From the NCBI RefSeq assembly GCF_014652635.1, contig NZ_BMZE01000001.1, positions 1,002,051-1,066,050 on the forward strand: DNA of 64,000 bases, given 5' to 3'. The DNA comes from Devosia pacifica. GTDB lineage: Bacteria; Pseudomonadota; Alphaproteobacteria; Rhizobiales; Devosiaceae. The position numbers and the translations under genes were made by a program. Each line of letters starts with the position of its first letter. Position 1 is the first letter of the stretch. Shown here piece by piece: positions 16,598 through 25,042 of this stretch. A model generated the notes under the pieces. The model did not search any database, was not told the origin of the DNA, and worked only from the letters and a program-made list of their open reading frames with translations.

Positions 16598-17406
16598 CCG
16601 TCTGTCTCCATCCGCGTTTGCGCCAATCTGCGGATATCGAACCGATCGAGATCGACGATCAACTCGGCCAAGCCGCGCAAAGCGCGTTCAGCGCTCAAAG
16701 CGCCTTTGTCAGCGCTTGCTGCCGCGGCGTCGCCCAGGGCGCCAGAGACATTGAGGTCAGCTGTCAGCCAACCAGGCCGAAACTGGCCGTGCACCGTCAT
16801 GTGCGAAGATTCGCTGTCCCACTGTTCTGCCTCCGAGCGAAAAGAAGCCAGCTGATCGCGCCGTACCGCTTCTGGCCAGTAATGCAGCATCAACGAGGTT
16901 TCGATGTCTCCTCCATGCAGACCATAGGCCAGTTCCGTCTCAGCAAACACGCCATCTGGCTGCCCGAATCGCAGCCAAGAGGCGCCTACTGCTATCATTT
17001 CGAAACTTACACGCAGCCGTCTGGTCAGCAGCCCGACCACCTCGGCATTGCCGTCATGGCTCGAAATCACCACGAGCTTACGGCCGCCAGCTGCGGCAAA
17101 CGGTGCAACGATATCGAACCAAACGGACAGCAGCGTCTCGGCGCTGTGGGTGAAAAGACCCGGCTGGCCTGCATGCTCAAGGCTGTGGCCAGTCGTCTGC
17201 ATGGGCAGGACGAGCACGTCGACGTTATGGTCAACATGCTCTTCAATCTGCATCAGGTGGCCCCGAGCGATATCGCAGTCCGTCGACAAAGGCAGGTGCG
17301 GACCGTGCGGTTCAATAGCGGCAACCGGCAGAACACCGATGGTTTCCGCTGTCACGAATTCCGCGAATTCGGGGGCAGTGAGCTCTTCAGCGAAGAAGGT
17401 GGTCAA
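16594..17406 (-). CDS. Creatininase family protein
   Basis: This is a metal-dependent amidohydrolase of the creatininase/MftE family. Metal-site motifs are VLPVAAIEPHGPHLPLSTDCDIA, TGHSLEHAGQPGLFTHSAETLL, LVVISSHDGNAEVV and LAYGLHGGDIETSLMLHY, which supply the Glu, His and Asp ligands. Substrate is unknown; the family includes creatinine amidohydrolase and FAPy deformylase. The start is uncertain. TTG at 17406 has GGAG upstream and gives 270 residues of normal length; ATG at 17481 adds 25 residues of unusual composition. It overlaps the LysR gene by ATGA and diverges from a MarR gene. Confidence 0.88.
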   Translation of the reverse strand: MTTFFAEELTAPEFAEFVTAETIGVLPVAAIEPHGPHLPLSTDCDIARGHLMQIEEHVDHNVDVLVLPMQTTGHSLEHAGQPGLFTHSAETLLSVWFDIVAPFAAAGGRKLVVISSHDGNAEVVGLLTRRLRVSFEMIAVGASWLRFGQPDGVFAETELAYGLHGGDIETSLMLHYWPEAVRRDQLASFRSEAEQWDSESSHMTVHGQFRPGWLTADLNVSGALGDAAAASADKGALSAERALRGLAELIVDLDRFDIRRLAQTRMETDG

Positions 17407-17572
17407 CACACACTCCACGCGATACCGGAGGCGGCCTTTGACGACCACGATGAGCTCGATCGATACCGCATTCGCCAGCAACGAACAATAACGTGGCTTG
17501 GCCGTTCAGTGATTAACGATAGGATAACGGCGCAATCGACTATCAGACGGAGTTCGGACTATTTTCCCGCCC

Positions 17573-17995
17573 ATGGCCAAGCCCTCCTCCCACTCCACGC
17601 TCTACCGGCTGATCGAGGCCGGTCAGTTAGCCCATCGCGCCCTTGTCGTTCCTGTGCGTGAGCGCGGCCTTGAGCCCGGTGACGATGCGATCCTGTTTGC
17701 TCTCGGGCGGGCCGGAATGAGCGAGCTTCAGCTTTGCGAAGAACTCGGATTGCCGCTTGAGCATATGGAGCCTCGAATACAGCGTCTACTTGAACGTGAG
17801 CTTGTCAGACGCCAGGCTGTCGGGCCCGAGCTTCTGCCCGGACTTGCATTGACAGAGCGGGGCATCCGCATACGGAACGTTCTGGCGGAGCATTGGGCGG
17901 AACTGGAAGAAGCGCTTCTCGGCGACCTGAAGAAAAAACAACGCAAGAGACTGTCAGAGCTTCTAGAGCGCTTCACTGCTCTTTTGCGCCTCTGA
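17573..17995 (+). CDS. MarR-like winged-helix regulator
   Basis: This 140-residue protein has a winged-helix core: GLEPGDDAILFALGRAGMSELQLCEELGLPLEHMEPRIQRLLERELVRRQAVGPELLPGLALTERGIRIRNVLAEHWAELEEALL, the layout of MarR-type regulators with flanking dimerisation helices. The wing lacks the usual DxRxR signature (reads VGPELLPGLALTERG), so it is a divergent member. It diverges from the creatininase gene. The intervening DNA holds an AT-rich segment around 17512-17530 that may be the promoter. Confidence 0.75.
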   Translation: MAKPSSHSTLYRLIEAGQLAHRALVVPVRERGLEPGDDAILFALGRAGMSELQLCEELGLPLEHMEPRIQRLLERELVRRQAVGPELLPGLALTERGIRIRNVLAEHWAELEEALLGDLKKKQRKRLSELLERFTALLRL

Positions 17996-18003
17996 ACCAG
18001 CCA

Positions 18004-18036
18004 TTCAGGCACCGTTCAGCCGTACCGGCCTTATCT
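18004..18036 (+). promoter_or_regulatory. Promoter with tandem TTCAG half-sites upstream of SH3 gene
   Basis: TTCAG at 18004-18008 and again at 18015-18019 lie 11 bp apart (one helical turn). They are followed 12 bp later by TTATCT at 18031-18036, a fair -10 box. No good -35 box is present where the repeat lies, which is the pattern of a promoter driven by an OmpR-type response regulator. The regulator is not identified. Confidence 0.4.
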
Positions 18037-18082
18037 GTCAGGCATCGGCCACGAGCGCCGAAGCTGAACACGGAGCCAAGCC

Positions 18083-18517
18083 ATGCCAATCACCCGCAAA
18101 TTAGTCGCTGGCGCCCTAGCCGCGCTGGCCCTCACAGTCACTACCGCCGGAGCCTATGCAGCCCCCGCCTTTGCAACCACGCATCTCAACGTCCGCTCAG
18201 GCCCGGGGACACATTACCGCGTAGTCGATACCCTTCAGCGCGGCGAACGCGTCGACGTCGAATACTGCCGCGGCAGTTGGTGCTTCATCAATAAGGCCGG
18301 TCGCGATGGCTGGGCATCCGCCAGCTATCTGGATCGTGGACGCCCCGGACGTTGGGAACGTCCGGCGCCGCGCCCGCGCTGGGACAGGCATGATCGCCAT
18401 GATAGATGGGATCGGCACGATCGTTGGGACCGCTGGGATCGTGACTACCCGCGTCACCGTGGTGGCGCCCAGGTCTGCATCGATGGGCGCAACAGCTATT
18501 TCTGCATCGGCAACTAG
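18083..18517 (+). CDS. Secreted SH3 domain protein with WDRHDR repeats
   Basis: This 144-residue protein has a signal peptide (MPITRKLVAGALAALALTVTTAGAYA) and an SH3 domain: ATTHLNVRSGPGTHYRVVDTLQRGERVDVEYCRGSWCFINKAGRDGWASASYL. A tail of degenerate tandem repeats follows (DRHDRHDRWDRHDRWDRWD, residues about 102-124), then a Cys-containing end QVCIDGRNSYFCIGN. This build is common in rhizobial envelope proteins, which may interact with peptidoglycan. A GGAG motif precedes the start. It is monocistronic, and its promoter carries tandem TTCAG sites. The exact function is unknown. Confidence 0.85.
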   Translation: MPITRKLVAGALAALALTVTTAGAYAAPAFATTHLNVRSGPGTHYRVVDTLQRGERVDVEYCRGSWCFINKAGRDGWASASYLDRGRPGRWERPAPRPRWDRHDRHDRWDRHDRWDRWDRDYPRHRGGAQVCIDGRNSYFCIGN

Positions 18518-18554
18518 TTATGAGTGTCCCGGTCGCCCACCTGCGGCCGGGATT

Positions 18555-18995
18555 TTATTCAATGCGAAGGCGCTCGACATCAATACCGTAGCGCTCTAGT
18601 GGCGCGCGGGCTTTTCGCGCCAGATAGGTATTGAGGCCATAGACGGCCAAAGCGCCGAGGGCGACCACGAGCGCAAACGCCGTCCAGCCCTGCTCGGAGC
18701 CCGCGAACGACGCGGCAATCAAGGTGATAGCGCCACCGGCAGTTATTACCATGCCCCGGCGTTGCCTTGCCGCTCTCATGTTAAGAGCACCTGAATGCAG
18801 CAAATCACGTAGTTCGGAATCGCCCATTGCTGAAAGCTCCGGGTTGTCCCGCTCCCGCCGGATCGTATCGATATAGGCATCCACCCGACGCCGCATCAGC
18901 GAATCCCATTGCCGATTGCGCGCCTTGCTTTGAAAGCCTGTCAGCACCGCCCCGATCGCCAGAAGCACGATTGCGATCTGGATTAGAATGCCCAT
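18555..18995 (-). CDS. Small membrane protein of unknown function
   Basis: This 146-residue protein has an N-terminal membrane helix (MGILIQIAIVLLAIGAVLTGFQ), a charged helical middle (RQWDSLMRRRVDAYIDTIRRERDNPELSAMGDSELRDLLHSG), and two closely spaced membrane segments near residues 80-125 (MVITAGGAITLIAASFAG, WTAFALVVALGALAVYGL). The start at 18995 is backed by a strong AAGGAGG 7 bases upstream; an earlier in-frame ATG at 19031 lacks this. It diverges from the DUF2177 gene. I do not recognise the family. Confidence 0.7.
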   Translation of the reverse strand: MGILIQIAIVLLAIGAVLTGFQSKARNRQWDSLMRRRVDAYIDTIRRERDNPELSAMGDSELRDLLHSGALNMRAARQRRGMVITAGGAITLIAASFAGSEQGWTAFALVVALGALAVYGLNTYLARKARAPLERYGIDVERLRIE

Positions 18996-19132
18996 GAAAG
19001 CCTCCTTCGGCTGCTTCGTAAATGCCGACATGCAGATCGCGCTTCAAGCCCTTTCCGAAAATCGACGATCGCGGCATGATCGTTTGTCCCCCTTTCAGCG
19101 TACAACCAAGAACGCTGCCATCGGAGACCACC

Positions 19133-19528
19133 ATGACCCGCCACATCATCCTTTATCTTGCTTGCGCTGCGGTATTCTTCCCCCTGGACTACATCTGGCT
19201 CAGCACCGTCGCCAGGACCTTTTACCAGCGCGAGCTGGGCAGCTTGCTGCTGGACAATCCGAACCTGGTGATTGCAGGCCTGTTCTATGCTGCCTATGTT
19301 GCCGGTCTTGTCATACTCGTAGCCGGCCCGGCCGAAGGCAACATCCTTAAAGCCCTGGGCCTCGGCGCGGTGCTTGGGTTTGTGGCATACGGCACATATG
19401 ACCTGACCAATCTGTCAACAGTTCGCGGCTTCAGTCCAACGGTTGCGATGGTCGACATTGCCTGGGGAACAGCCCTGACGGCCATCAGCGCCGCCGGCGG
19501 CGTCTGGATAGCGAGCTTTTTCGACTGA
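19133..19528 (+). CDS. DUF2177 family membrane protein
   Basis: This 131-residue protein has four membrane helices. Motifs are FFPLDYIWLSTVARTFYQRELGSLL, LFYAAYVAGLVILV and LGAVLGFVAYGTYDLTNLSTVRGFSPTVAMVDIAWGTALTAISA, which define DUF2177. Function is unknown. The start at 19133 was chosen because the open frame to 19022 adds a basic, non-hydrophobic segment ahead of the first helix. It lies 20 bp before the uracil-DNA glycosylase gene and is probably co-transcribed with it. Confidence 0.88.
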   Translation: MTRHIILYLACAAVFFPLDYIWLSTVARTFYQRELGSLLLDNPNLVIAGLFYAAYVAGLVILVAGPAEGNILKALGLGAVLGFVAYGTYDLTNLSTVRGFSPTVAMVDIAWGTALTAISAAGGVWIASFFD

Positions 19529-19548
19529 CCGATACACTTGAAGAAGTA

Positions 19549-20115
19549 ATGAGTGAGGCGCGCGCCTGCACCCTGTGCGCGCCTATGCTGCCCCTGGGCC
19601 CGCGACCGGTCCTGCGTGCTGAATCCAGCGCACGCGTGCTGATCATCGGGCAGGCACCCGGCACAAAGGTCCACGAGACCGGTATCCCCTGGAACGATAG
19701 AAGCGGCGACAGATTGCGCGACTGGCTGCAGGTCGATCGCGACACCTTTTACGATCCTTCCAAGATCGCCATCATCCCGATGGGATTTTGTTATCCGGGA
19801 CGCGACGCGAAAGGCGGCGATCTGCCGCCACGTCCCGAATGCGCGCCGCTATGGCACCCCCGGCTCATGCCGCTATTGCCAGAGTTGAAGCTGACGCTGC
19901 TGATCGGCAGCTATTCGCAGCGCCGGTATCTACCAGAGACCAAACGCCAGACCATGACAGAACGCGTCGCCGCGTTCCGCCGGCTCTTGCCCGAGATCCT
20001 GCCACTTCCGCACCCCAGCTGGCGAACCACCGGCTGGCAAAAAAAGCATCCCTGGTTCGATGACGAGCTCTTGCCCCTTCTGCGGGAGAGCTTTCAGAGC
20101 GCGCTCACGAGCTGA
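19549..20115 (+). CDS. Uracil-DNA glycosylase family protein
   Basis: This 188-residue protein belongs to the uracil-DNA glycosylase superfamily. Motif 1 reads VLIIGQAPGTKVHETGIPWNDRSGDRLRDWL; the C-terminal motif reads PLPHPSWRTTGWQKKHPWF, with His in the HPS position. The cysteines in ARACTLCAP and the Cys in GFCYPG resemble the metal-cluster ligands of families 4 and 5 only partly, so it is best left as a family-level call. The true N-terminus may be a few residues longer (codons upstream read TDTLEEV), but no standard start is present there. It sits in a DNA-repair neighbourhood, 60 bp before an SDR-uvrC pair. Confidence 0.82.
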   Translation: MSEARACTLCAPMLPLGPRPVLRAESSARVLIIGQAPGTKVHETGIPWNDRSGDRLRDWLQVDRDTFYDPSKIAIIPMGFCYPGRDAKGGDLPPRPECAPLWHPRLMPLLPELKLTLLIGSYSQRRYLPETKRQTMTERVAAFRRLLPEILPLPHPSWRTTGWQKKHPWFDDELLPLLRESFQSALTS

Positions 20116-20176
20116 CGCCACATTGCGGGTAGCCATCCTCCCACCTAAATTGTCGATGCAGACGGATGTGAGTCCC

Positions 20177-20959
20177 ATGAATTCTAGCCAACCAGACTCG
20201 ATAGGAAACAAGGTGGCGCTGGTAACCGGCGCCGGTCAAAGAGTCGGCGCCAGACTGTGCAAGCGGCTGGCGGAGTCCGGCTATGCGGTCGTCATCCACT
20301 ACCGCTCGAATGCTGAGGGCGCCGAAGCCCTACGCGAACACATTGTAGCGCATGGTGGTCGCGCAGCCACGGTGCAAGCCGATCTTGCGGACCGCATCGA
20401 GCGATCGGGGCTGATGTCGCGCGCGGCTCAACAGTTCGGGCCGATTACTGTTCTGGTGAACAATGCCTCTATCTTCAGCGCCGACAGCGCTGGCGACCTT
20501 GATGAAGGTCTGTGGGACGCCCATTTTGCCGTTCACGTCGAAGCCCCGTCATTTCTGGGCCGCGACTTTGCCGCGCAATTACCGGACGGATGTGTTGGAA
20601 ACATCGTCAATATGATTGATGAGCGGGTACTGCACCCGGCGCCTGCGTATTTCAGTTACTCCCTGTCGAAGTCCGCACTTCACACTGCCACCACATTGCT
20701 GGCCCAGACATTTGCGCCTCGTATCCGCGTCAACGCCATAGGGCCTGGCCCCGTGCTGCCGCACACCGGGCAAAGCGAAGACGCGTTTGCAGCGGGCGTC
20801 GAAAAGCTGCCGCTCAAAACGCATGCGGGACCCGATGAGATTGCTGACGCACTGATGTTCTTGCTATCGGCTCAGTCGATGACCGGCCAGATGCTGGCCC
20901 TCGATGGCGGTAGCCATATCGATTACCTGCCGCGACGCGGCCCAACGCCACGCCAATGA
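20177..20959 (+). CDS. SDR family oxidoreductase, pteridine-reductase (FolM)-like
   Basis: This 260-residue short-chain dehydrogenase has an NADP-binding [33 protein letters not shown] (the TGxxxRxG variant seen in FolM and pteridine reductases), LVNNAS, and the catalytic YFSYSLSK (Tyr-x3-Lys) before [12 protein letters not shown] and [15 protein letters not shown] FolM-like dihydromonapterin or dihydrofolate reductase role is plausible but not proven. The start at 20177 fits family length; an earlier ATG at 20156 is possible. Its stop overlaps the uvrC start by ATGA, an arrangement common in Rhizobiales. Confidence 0.85.
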   Translation: MNSSQPDSIGNKVALVTGAGQRVGARLCKRLAESGYAVVIHYRSNAEGAEALREHIVAHGGRAATVQADLADRIERSGLMSRAAQQFGPITVLVNNASIFSADSAGDLDEGLWDAHFAVHVEAPSFLGRDFAAQLPDGCVGNIVNMIDERVLHPAPAYFSYSLSKSALHTATTLLAQTFAPRIRVNAIGPGPVLPHTGQSEDAFAAGVEKLPLKTHAGPDEIADALMFLLSAQSMTGQMLALDGGSHIDYLPRRGPTPRQ

Positions 20960-22863
20960 CAGACGACAGCTTCACCACCATTCAACCCGGCGCCGAAAAA
21001 GCTGGCGGACCGGAAACCATCCGCACCTTCGTCAAGACGCTGCCGTCCGCCCCCGGCGTCTATCGGATGATCGATGCCAAGGGTGACGTGATTTATGTGG
21101 GTAAGGCGCGCAGCCTGAAGTCGCGGGTCACCAACTATACACGCCCTGAGGGGCTTCCGGTCCGGATCCAACGTATGATCGCGGCTACGCACTCAATGGA
21201 GTTCGTACGCACGGAAACCGAGAGCGAAGCGCTGCTGCTCGAGGCGAACCTTATCAAGCGGCTCAAGCCGCGCTTCAACGTGCTGCTGCGCGATGACAAG
21301 AGCTTTCCCTACATTCTCGTTGCGACCGACCATGAAGCACCGGAACTGATGAAGCACCGGGGCTCACGCAGGCGTCAGGGCCATTATTTCGGTCCGTTCG
21401 CCTCGGTATCTGCGGTCAATCGCACCATCGCCTCGCTGCAAAAGGCATTCCTGCTGCGCAACTGCTCCGACAGCTTCTACGCCGCCCGTACGCGCCCCTG
21501 TCTGCAATTCCAGATCAAGCGCTGCGCAGCCCCCTGCACCGGAGAAATTGCTCTCGATGACTACGCAGGGTTGGTCGACTCGGCCCGGCAGTTCCTCTCG
21601 GGAAAATCACGCACCGTGCGCGAAAAGCTGCAGGGTGAAATGAATCAAGCGTCCGCCGATCTTGATTTCGAGCGCGCAGCGCTGCTGCGTGATCGGCTGT
21701 CTGCGCTTGCCCTTATCCAGAGCCAAGGTGACGCCACCGCGCGCTCAGTCGAGGAAGCGGACGTCTTCGCCATTCATCATGAAGGCGGACAGTTTTGCGT
21801 ACAGGTGTTCTTTTTCCGCGCCTATCAGAACTGGGGCAACCACGCCTATCGACCGCGCGCCGATGCCTCGCTCGATGACGTGGAAGTGCTCGAGGCGTTT
21901 ATCAGCCAGTTCTATGAGAACCGGACTCCGCCGCGTCTGGTGCTCTTGAGCCATGACTTGGCCGAACCTGAGGTTCTTGAAGAAGCACTCAGTTCGAGCG
22001 CCGGCCGCAAGGTCAGGCTTGAAACACCAAAGCGCGGCGAAAAGCGTGATCTCGTCCAACATGCACTCGACAATGCGCGCGAGGCGCTTGGCCGCCAGCT
22101 CGCAGAAGGTGCTTCACAACGCCAGCTGCTCGAAGGCGTCGCTGAGCGGTTCGGCCTAGAGGTCGTCCCGCGCCGCATCGAAGTCTATGACAACTCGCAT
22201 ATATCCGGCACCAACGCCGTTGGCGGCATGATTGTCGCGGGTACTGAGGGCCTTTCGAAGAAGCACTATCGGACGTTCAATATCAAGTCCGAAACTCTGA
22301 CGCCGGGCGACGATTTCGGCATGATGCGCGAGGTGCTGACGCGCCGCTTTACGCGCCTGGCCGCCGAAACCGCAGACACAGCCGAGGATGATCCGGATGC
22401 TATGCCGGAATGGCCCGATGTGGTCTTCATCGATGGTGGCGCGGGCCAACTAAACGCAGTGCGGCAAGTGCTGGCAGAATTGCAATTGCCCAGAGACGTG
22501 GCGCTGATCGGCATTGCCAAGGGCGAGGAGCGCGATGCCGGCCGCGAAAAATTCTTCATTGAGGGTCGCGAGCCCTTCATGCTGCCGCACCGGGACCCGG
22601 TGCTATATTACGTCCAGAGATTGCGTGACGAGGCCCACCGCTTCGCAATCGGGACGCACAGGGCGCGTCGCAAAAAGGACATTGCAAAAAATCCCCTCGA
22701 CGAGATCGAGGGGATCGGTCCGACCCGAAAGCGTGCTCTGCTGAATCATTTCGGATCAGCCAAGGCTGTCTCGCGGGCTTCGTTTGATGATCTTGCCAAC
22801 GTTCCGGGTATTTCCGACCAGATAGCGCAGACTGTCTATGATCACTTCAATCGGACCGACTGA
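20956..22863 (+). CDS. uvrC: Excinuclease ABC subunit UvrC
   Basis: This 635-residue endonuclease makes both incisions in nucleotide-excision repair. In order are a GIY-YIG domain ([29 protein letters not shown]), a cysteine region ([29 protein letters not shown]), a UVR domain ([27 protein letters not shown]) that meets UvrB, an RNase H-like nuclease core ([21 protein letters not shown] and [14 protein letters not shown]), and C-terminal helix-hairpin-helix motifs ([35 protein letters not shown]). It is complete and of usual length. The uvrB gene is 12.5 kb away on the same strand. Translation is coupled to the SDR gene by ATGA. Confidence 0.98.
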   Translation: MTDDSFTTIQPGAEKAGGPETIRTFVKTLPSAPGVYRMIDAKGDVIYVGKARSLKSRVTNYTRPEGLPVRIQRMIAATHSMEFVRTETESEALLLEANLIKRLKPRFNVLLRDDKSFPYILVATDHEAPELMKHRGSRRRQGHYFGPFASVSAVNRTIASLQKAFLLRNCSDSFYAARTRPCLQFQIKRCAAPCTGEIALDDYAGLVDSARQFLSGKSRTVREKLQGEMNQASADLDFERAALLRDRLSALALIQSQGDATARSVEEADVFAIHHEGGQFCVQVFFFRAYQNWGNHAYRPRADASLDDVEVLEAFISQFYENRTPPRLVLLSHDLAEPEVLEEALSSSAGRKVRLETPKRGEKRDLVQHALDNAREALGRQLAEGASQRQLLEGVAERFGLEVVPRRIEVYDNSHISGTNAVGGMIVAGTEGLSKKHYRTFNIKSETLTPGDDFGMMREVLTRRFTRLAAETADTAEDDPDAMPEWPDVVFIDGGAGQLNAVRQVLAELQLPRDVALIGIAKGEERDAGREKFFIEGREPFMLPHRDPVLYYVQRLRDEAHRFAIGTHRARRKKDIAKNPLDEIEGIGPTRKRALLNHFGSAKAVSRASFDDLANVPGISDQIAQTVYDHFNRTD

Positions 22864-22880
22864 CGCCGTCAGCCGGTCCG
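22852..22880. terminator. Hairpin between convergent uvrC and msrA
   Basis: CGGACCG (22852-22858) pairs with CGGTCCG (22874-22880), and CTGAC (22860-22864) pairs with GTCAG (22868-22872), giving 12 base pairs with one A/C mismatch and a 3-base loop. It spans the uvrC stop codon. There is no long T tract, so it may act as a two-way transcript end rather than a classic terminator. Confidence 0.65.
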
Positions 22881-22887
22881 ATCATGG

Positions 22888-23607
22888 TTAGTTGGAGGCG
22901 AGGACGAGCTCCGGCTCCTGGCGATAATACTCGGGGAACACGGCCTCGAGGTTCTCGAGCTTCGGCATGTCGAAGCGCACGATGTATGGATAGTTCGGAT
23001 TCCTCACGAGGAAGTCCTGGTGGTACTCTTCTGCCGGATAGAAGGTGTCCGCTGACTCGATCGTCGTCACGATATCATCGGAATACACACCTGTCTGATC
23101 GAGCTGCTCGATATAGGCACGGGCAATCTGCTCCTGCTCCTCACTCATCGGGAAAATGGCTGAGCGATACTGTGTGCCGTAGTCAGGGCCCTGGTAATTT
23201 AGTTGCGTTGGATCGTGCACGACCGAGAACAAAATGTGCAGCAGCTCGCCGTAGCTGACAACGTCCGGATCATACGTAATCTCAACAGCCTCGGCGTGCT
23301 CGGTGCGACCGCTGCTGACTGTCTCATAGTCGGCGGTGTCAGCAGTGCCGCCGGCATAACCTGAAACCGCTGCCGTCACCCCATCAACATGCTGGAAAAC
23401 AGCCTGTACGCCCCAGAAACAACCTGCCGCAAACAACGCGGTCGCCTGATCCTGATCTGTCTCGGAGGTTGCATCCACCGATGGTGCCGGAATGATGAAC
23501 GGCTCCTCCTCGCCGAATGCCGGAAGTGTATAGGCCGAGGCCAACAGCAAGGCAGAAAGGCCGGCAACGCCGAGCGTCGCACCCGCTCCAATGGTCTTGG
23601 TGAACAT
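22888..23607 (-). CDS. msrA: Peptide-methionine (S)-S-oxide reductase, exported form
   Basis: This 239-residue MsrA repairs methionine S-sulfoxide. The catalytic motif ALFAAGCFWGVQAVFQ is at about residues 60-75, followed by SGYAGG, YETVSSGRTEHAEAVEITYDP and FWSVHDPT-like FSVVHDPTQLNYQGPDYGTQYRSAIF. An N-terminal hydrophobic segment (MFTKTIGAGATLGVAGLSALLLASAYTLPAFG) indicates export to the periplasm, unlike the cytosolic MsrA. There is a late EYHQDF motif. The start at 23607 follows AAGGAG by 7 bases; an earlier ATG at 23628 lies before that site. It is monocistronic. Confidence 0.93.
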   Translation of the reverse strand: MFTKTIGAGATLGVAGLSALLLASAYTLPAFGEEEPFIIPAPSVDATSETDQDQATALFAAGCFWGVQAVFQHVDGVTAAVSGYAGGTADTADYETVSSGRTEHAEAVEITYDPDVVSYGELLHILFSVVHDPTQLNYQGPDYGTQYRSAIFPMSEEQEQIARAYIEQLDQTGVYSDDIVTTIESADTFYPAEEYHQDFLVRNPNYPYIVRFDMPKLENLEAVFPEYYRQEPELVLASN

Positions 23608-23694
23608 GTCATGGCTCCTTTGGCTCATTCGCTACTATAGATACGAAGCCAGCAGCCAAAATGTATCACCTGCTTGAGACATCGTGATCGTGGG

Positions 23695-23723
23695 GTGACA
23701 AAGTTCTGGTTGGCAGCTATAGC
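23695..23723 (+). promoter_or_regulatory. Promoter of the aroG leader
   Basis: GTGACA at 23695-23700 and TATAGC at 23718-23723 are separated by exactly 17 bp, a good sigma-70 type match. Transcription should begin about 7 bases after the -10 box, at 23730-23731, which is the A of the leader-peptide ATG. This predicts a leaderless message. Confidence 0.6.
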
Positions 23724-23730
23724 TTCCGGC

Positions 23731-23805
23731 ATGATCAAGTCTTTCGCCACCTTTTCGTTTTGGTACTTTAGCTATCCGCACCGGCGGAGGCTTGCGCGCG
23801 CTTGA
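23731..23805 (+). CDS. Aromatic-amino-acid leader peptide of aroG
   Basis: A 24-codon open frame begins MIKSFATFSFWYFSY and ends PHRRRLARA before TGA. It has four Phe codons, one Trp and two Tyr within 11 codons (residues 5-15), exactly the amino acids made by the pathway whose first enzyme lies downstream. No Shine-Dalgarno sequence is visible, and the ATG coincides with the predicted transcription start, as in the leaderless trp leader known from Sinorhizobium. It should act as a sensor of charged aromatic tRNAs. It is too short for ordinary gene calling and would be missed by standard annotation. Confidence 0.85.
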   Translation: MIKSFATFSFWYFSYPHRRRLARA

Positions 23806-23865
23806 TCTGAACCAGAACAGACCAACCCCCGAAGCAGCCGCCGGACCTCGCCAGGCGGCTTTTTT
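23781..23865 (+). terminator. aroG transcription attenuator (antiterminator and terminator stems)
   Basis: The terminator stem is AGCCGCC (23836-23842) with GGCGGCT (23854-23860), followed by six T. The competing antiterminator is CCGGCGG (23781-23787), fully complementary to CCGCCGG (23838-23844), so the two structures exclude each other. A ribosome stalled on the Phe/Trp codons leaves 23781-23787 free and allows read-through. A ribosome that reaches the TGA at 23803 covers that segment and lets the terminator form. This logic is read directly from the sequence; activity is inferred. Confidence 0.82.
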
Positions 23866-23904
23866 GTTGGCCGCCGCCCGAGCTACCGGCACCGAGGAGC
23901 CAAC

Positions 23905-24978
23905 ATGTTGAAAGCCACTGACGATCTGCGCATCGCCGCAATACGGGAACTGATCTCGCCCATCGACGTCATGCGCGAATACCCGCGCACCGACACTGCC
24001 GCTCAGACGGTATTGAGCGCGCGGCACGCTTTTCACCAGATCCAGACAGGTGAGGATGATCGGCTGGCAGTGGTGGTAGGACCATGCTCGGTGCACGATC
24101 CTGATGCGGCCCTCGATTACGCACGCCGGCTGGCCGAGATAAAGGATCAGCTCTCCGACTCGCTCCAGATCATCATGCGTGTCTACTTTGAAAAGCCACG
24201 CACTACGGTTGGCTGGAAAGGGCTGATCAACGACCCGAACCTCGATGGAAGCTTCGAAATCGACACCGGATTGCGCACCGCCCGCTCGCTGCTGCTCGAG
24301 ATCGGCAATCTGGGCCTTCCGGCTGCGTGCGAATTTCTCGACATGACGACGCCGCAATACATCGCCGATCTTGTCAGTTGGGCCGCCATTGGTGCGCGGA
24401 CCACCGAGAGCCAGATTCACCGCGAGCTGGCATCCGGCCTCTCCTGCCCGGTCGGCTTCAAGAATGGCACCGACGGCAATGTACGCATTGCGCTGGATGC
24501 AGTGAAATCGGCAAGCAAGCCGCACCATTTCATGGCGGTCACAAAAACGGGGCAGTCAGCAATTGCCGAGACCACCGGCAACCAGGATTGTCACATCATT
24601 CTGCGCGGCGGAAAGACCCCCAACTACGATGCACAAAGCGTTGAAGCCGCTTGCATGGAAGCGGAAAAGCATGGTCTGCCGAAGGCTGTGATGATCGACG
24701 CCAGCCACGCGAACAGCGCCAAGAAGCCGGAAAATCAACCGTCCGTCTGCGCTGACGTTGCGCGACAGGTGGCGGGAGGCGATCAGCGCATCATCGGGCT
24801 GATGATCGAGTCCAATCTCGTAGCGGGCCGACAAGATCTCGAGCCGGGCAAGCCTCTCACCTATGGCCAGTCGATTACCGATGGCTGTATTGACTGGCAG
24901 ACTACCGTAGAGGTTCTCAACGAACTGGCTGCCGCTGTGAGCGAGCGACGCAAGGTTCGGAACCGTCGGGTTGCGTGA
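23905..24978 (+). CDS. aroG: 3-deoxy-7-phosphoheptulonate synthase, class I
   Basis: This 357-residue DAHP synthase catalyses the first step of aromatic amino-acid synthesis (phosphoenolpyruvate plus erythrose 4-phosphate). Class I motifs are VVVGPCSVHDPDAALDYARRL, MRVYFEKPRTTVGWKGLINDP, EFLDMTTPQYIADLVSWAAIGARTTESQIHRELASGLSCPVGFKNGTDG, ILRGGKTPNYD, MIDASHANSAKKPENQ and GLMIESNLVAGRQD. This is the AroF/AroG/AroH type with an N-terminal regulatory segment (ISPIDVMREYP). Feedback specificity cannot be read. It follows the attenuator by 40 bp, so its expression should respond to Phe/Trp/Tyr supply at the level of transcription. Confidence 0.96.
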   Translation: MLKATDDLRIAAIRELISPIDVMREYPRTDTAAQTVLSARHAFHQIQTGEDDRLAVVVGPCSVHDPDAALDYARRLAEIKDQLSDSLQIIMRVYFEKPRTTVGWKGLINDPNLDGSFEIDTGLRTARSLLLEIGNLGLPAACEFLDMTTPQYIADLVSWAAIGARTTESQIHRELASGLSCPVGFKNGTDGNVRIALDAVKSASKPHHFMAVTKTGQSAIAETTGNQDCHIILRGGKTPNYDAQSVEAACMEAEKHGLPKAVMIDASHANSAKKPENQPSVCADVARQVAGGDQRIIGLMIESNLVAGRQDLEPGKPLTYGQSITDGCIDWQTTVEVLNELAAAVSERRKVRNRRVA

Positions 24979-24989
24979 GACAGATGGAG

Positions 24990-25012
24990 GGGCGGCTGGT
25001 CCTCGGCCGCCC
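24990..25012. terminator. Hairpin after aroG
   Basis: GGGCGGC (24990-24996) pairs with GCCGCCC (25006-25012) around a 9-base loop, 12 bp after the aroG stop. No T tract follows, so termination is likely but not certain. Confidence 0.5.
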
Positions 25013-25042
25013 TGTAGTGGAAAACCGCGCAAAACCTTCCGA

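Noticed and set aside
17512-17531. CtrA-like TTAAC-N6-ATAAC element between the creatininase and MarR genes
   Set aside because: One half-site deviates, and the two flanking genes have no cell-cycle link; it is more simply an AT-rich promoter region.
23635-24528. 297-codon minus-strand frame opposite the aroG leader and gene
   Set aside because: It covers the attenuator and the start of aroG, and shows no recognisable domain.
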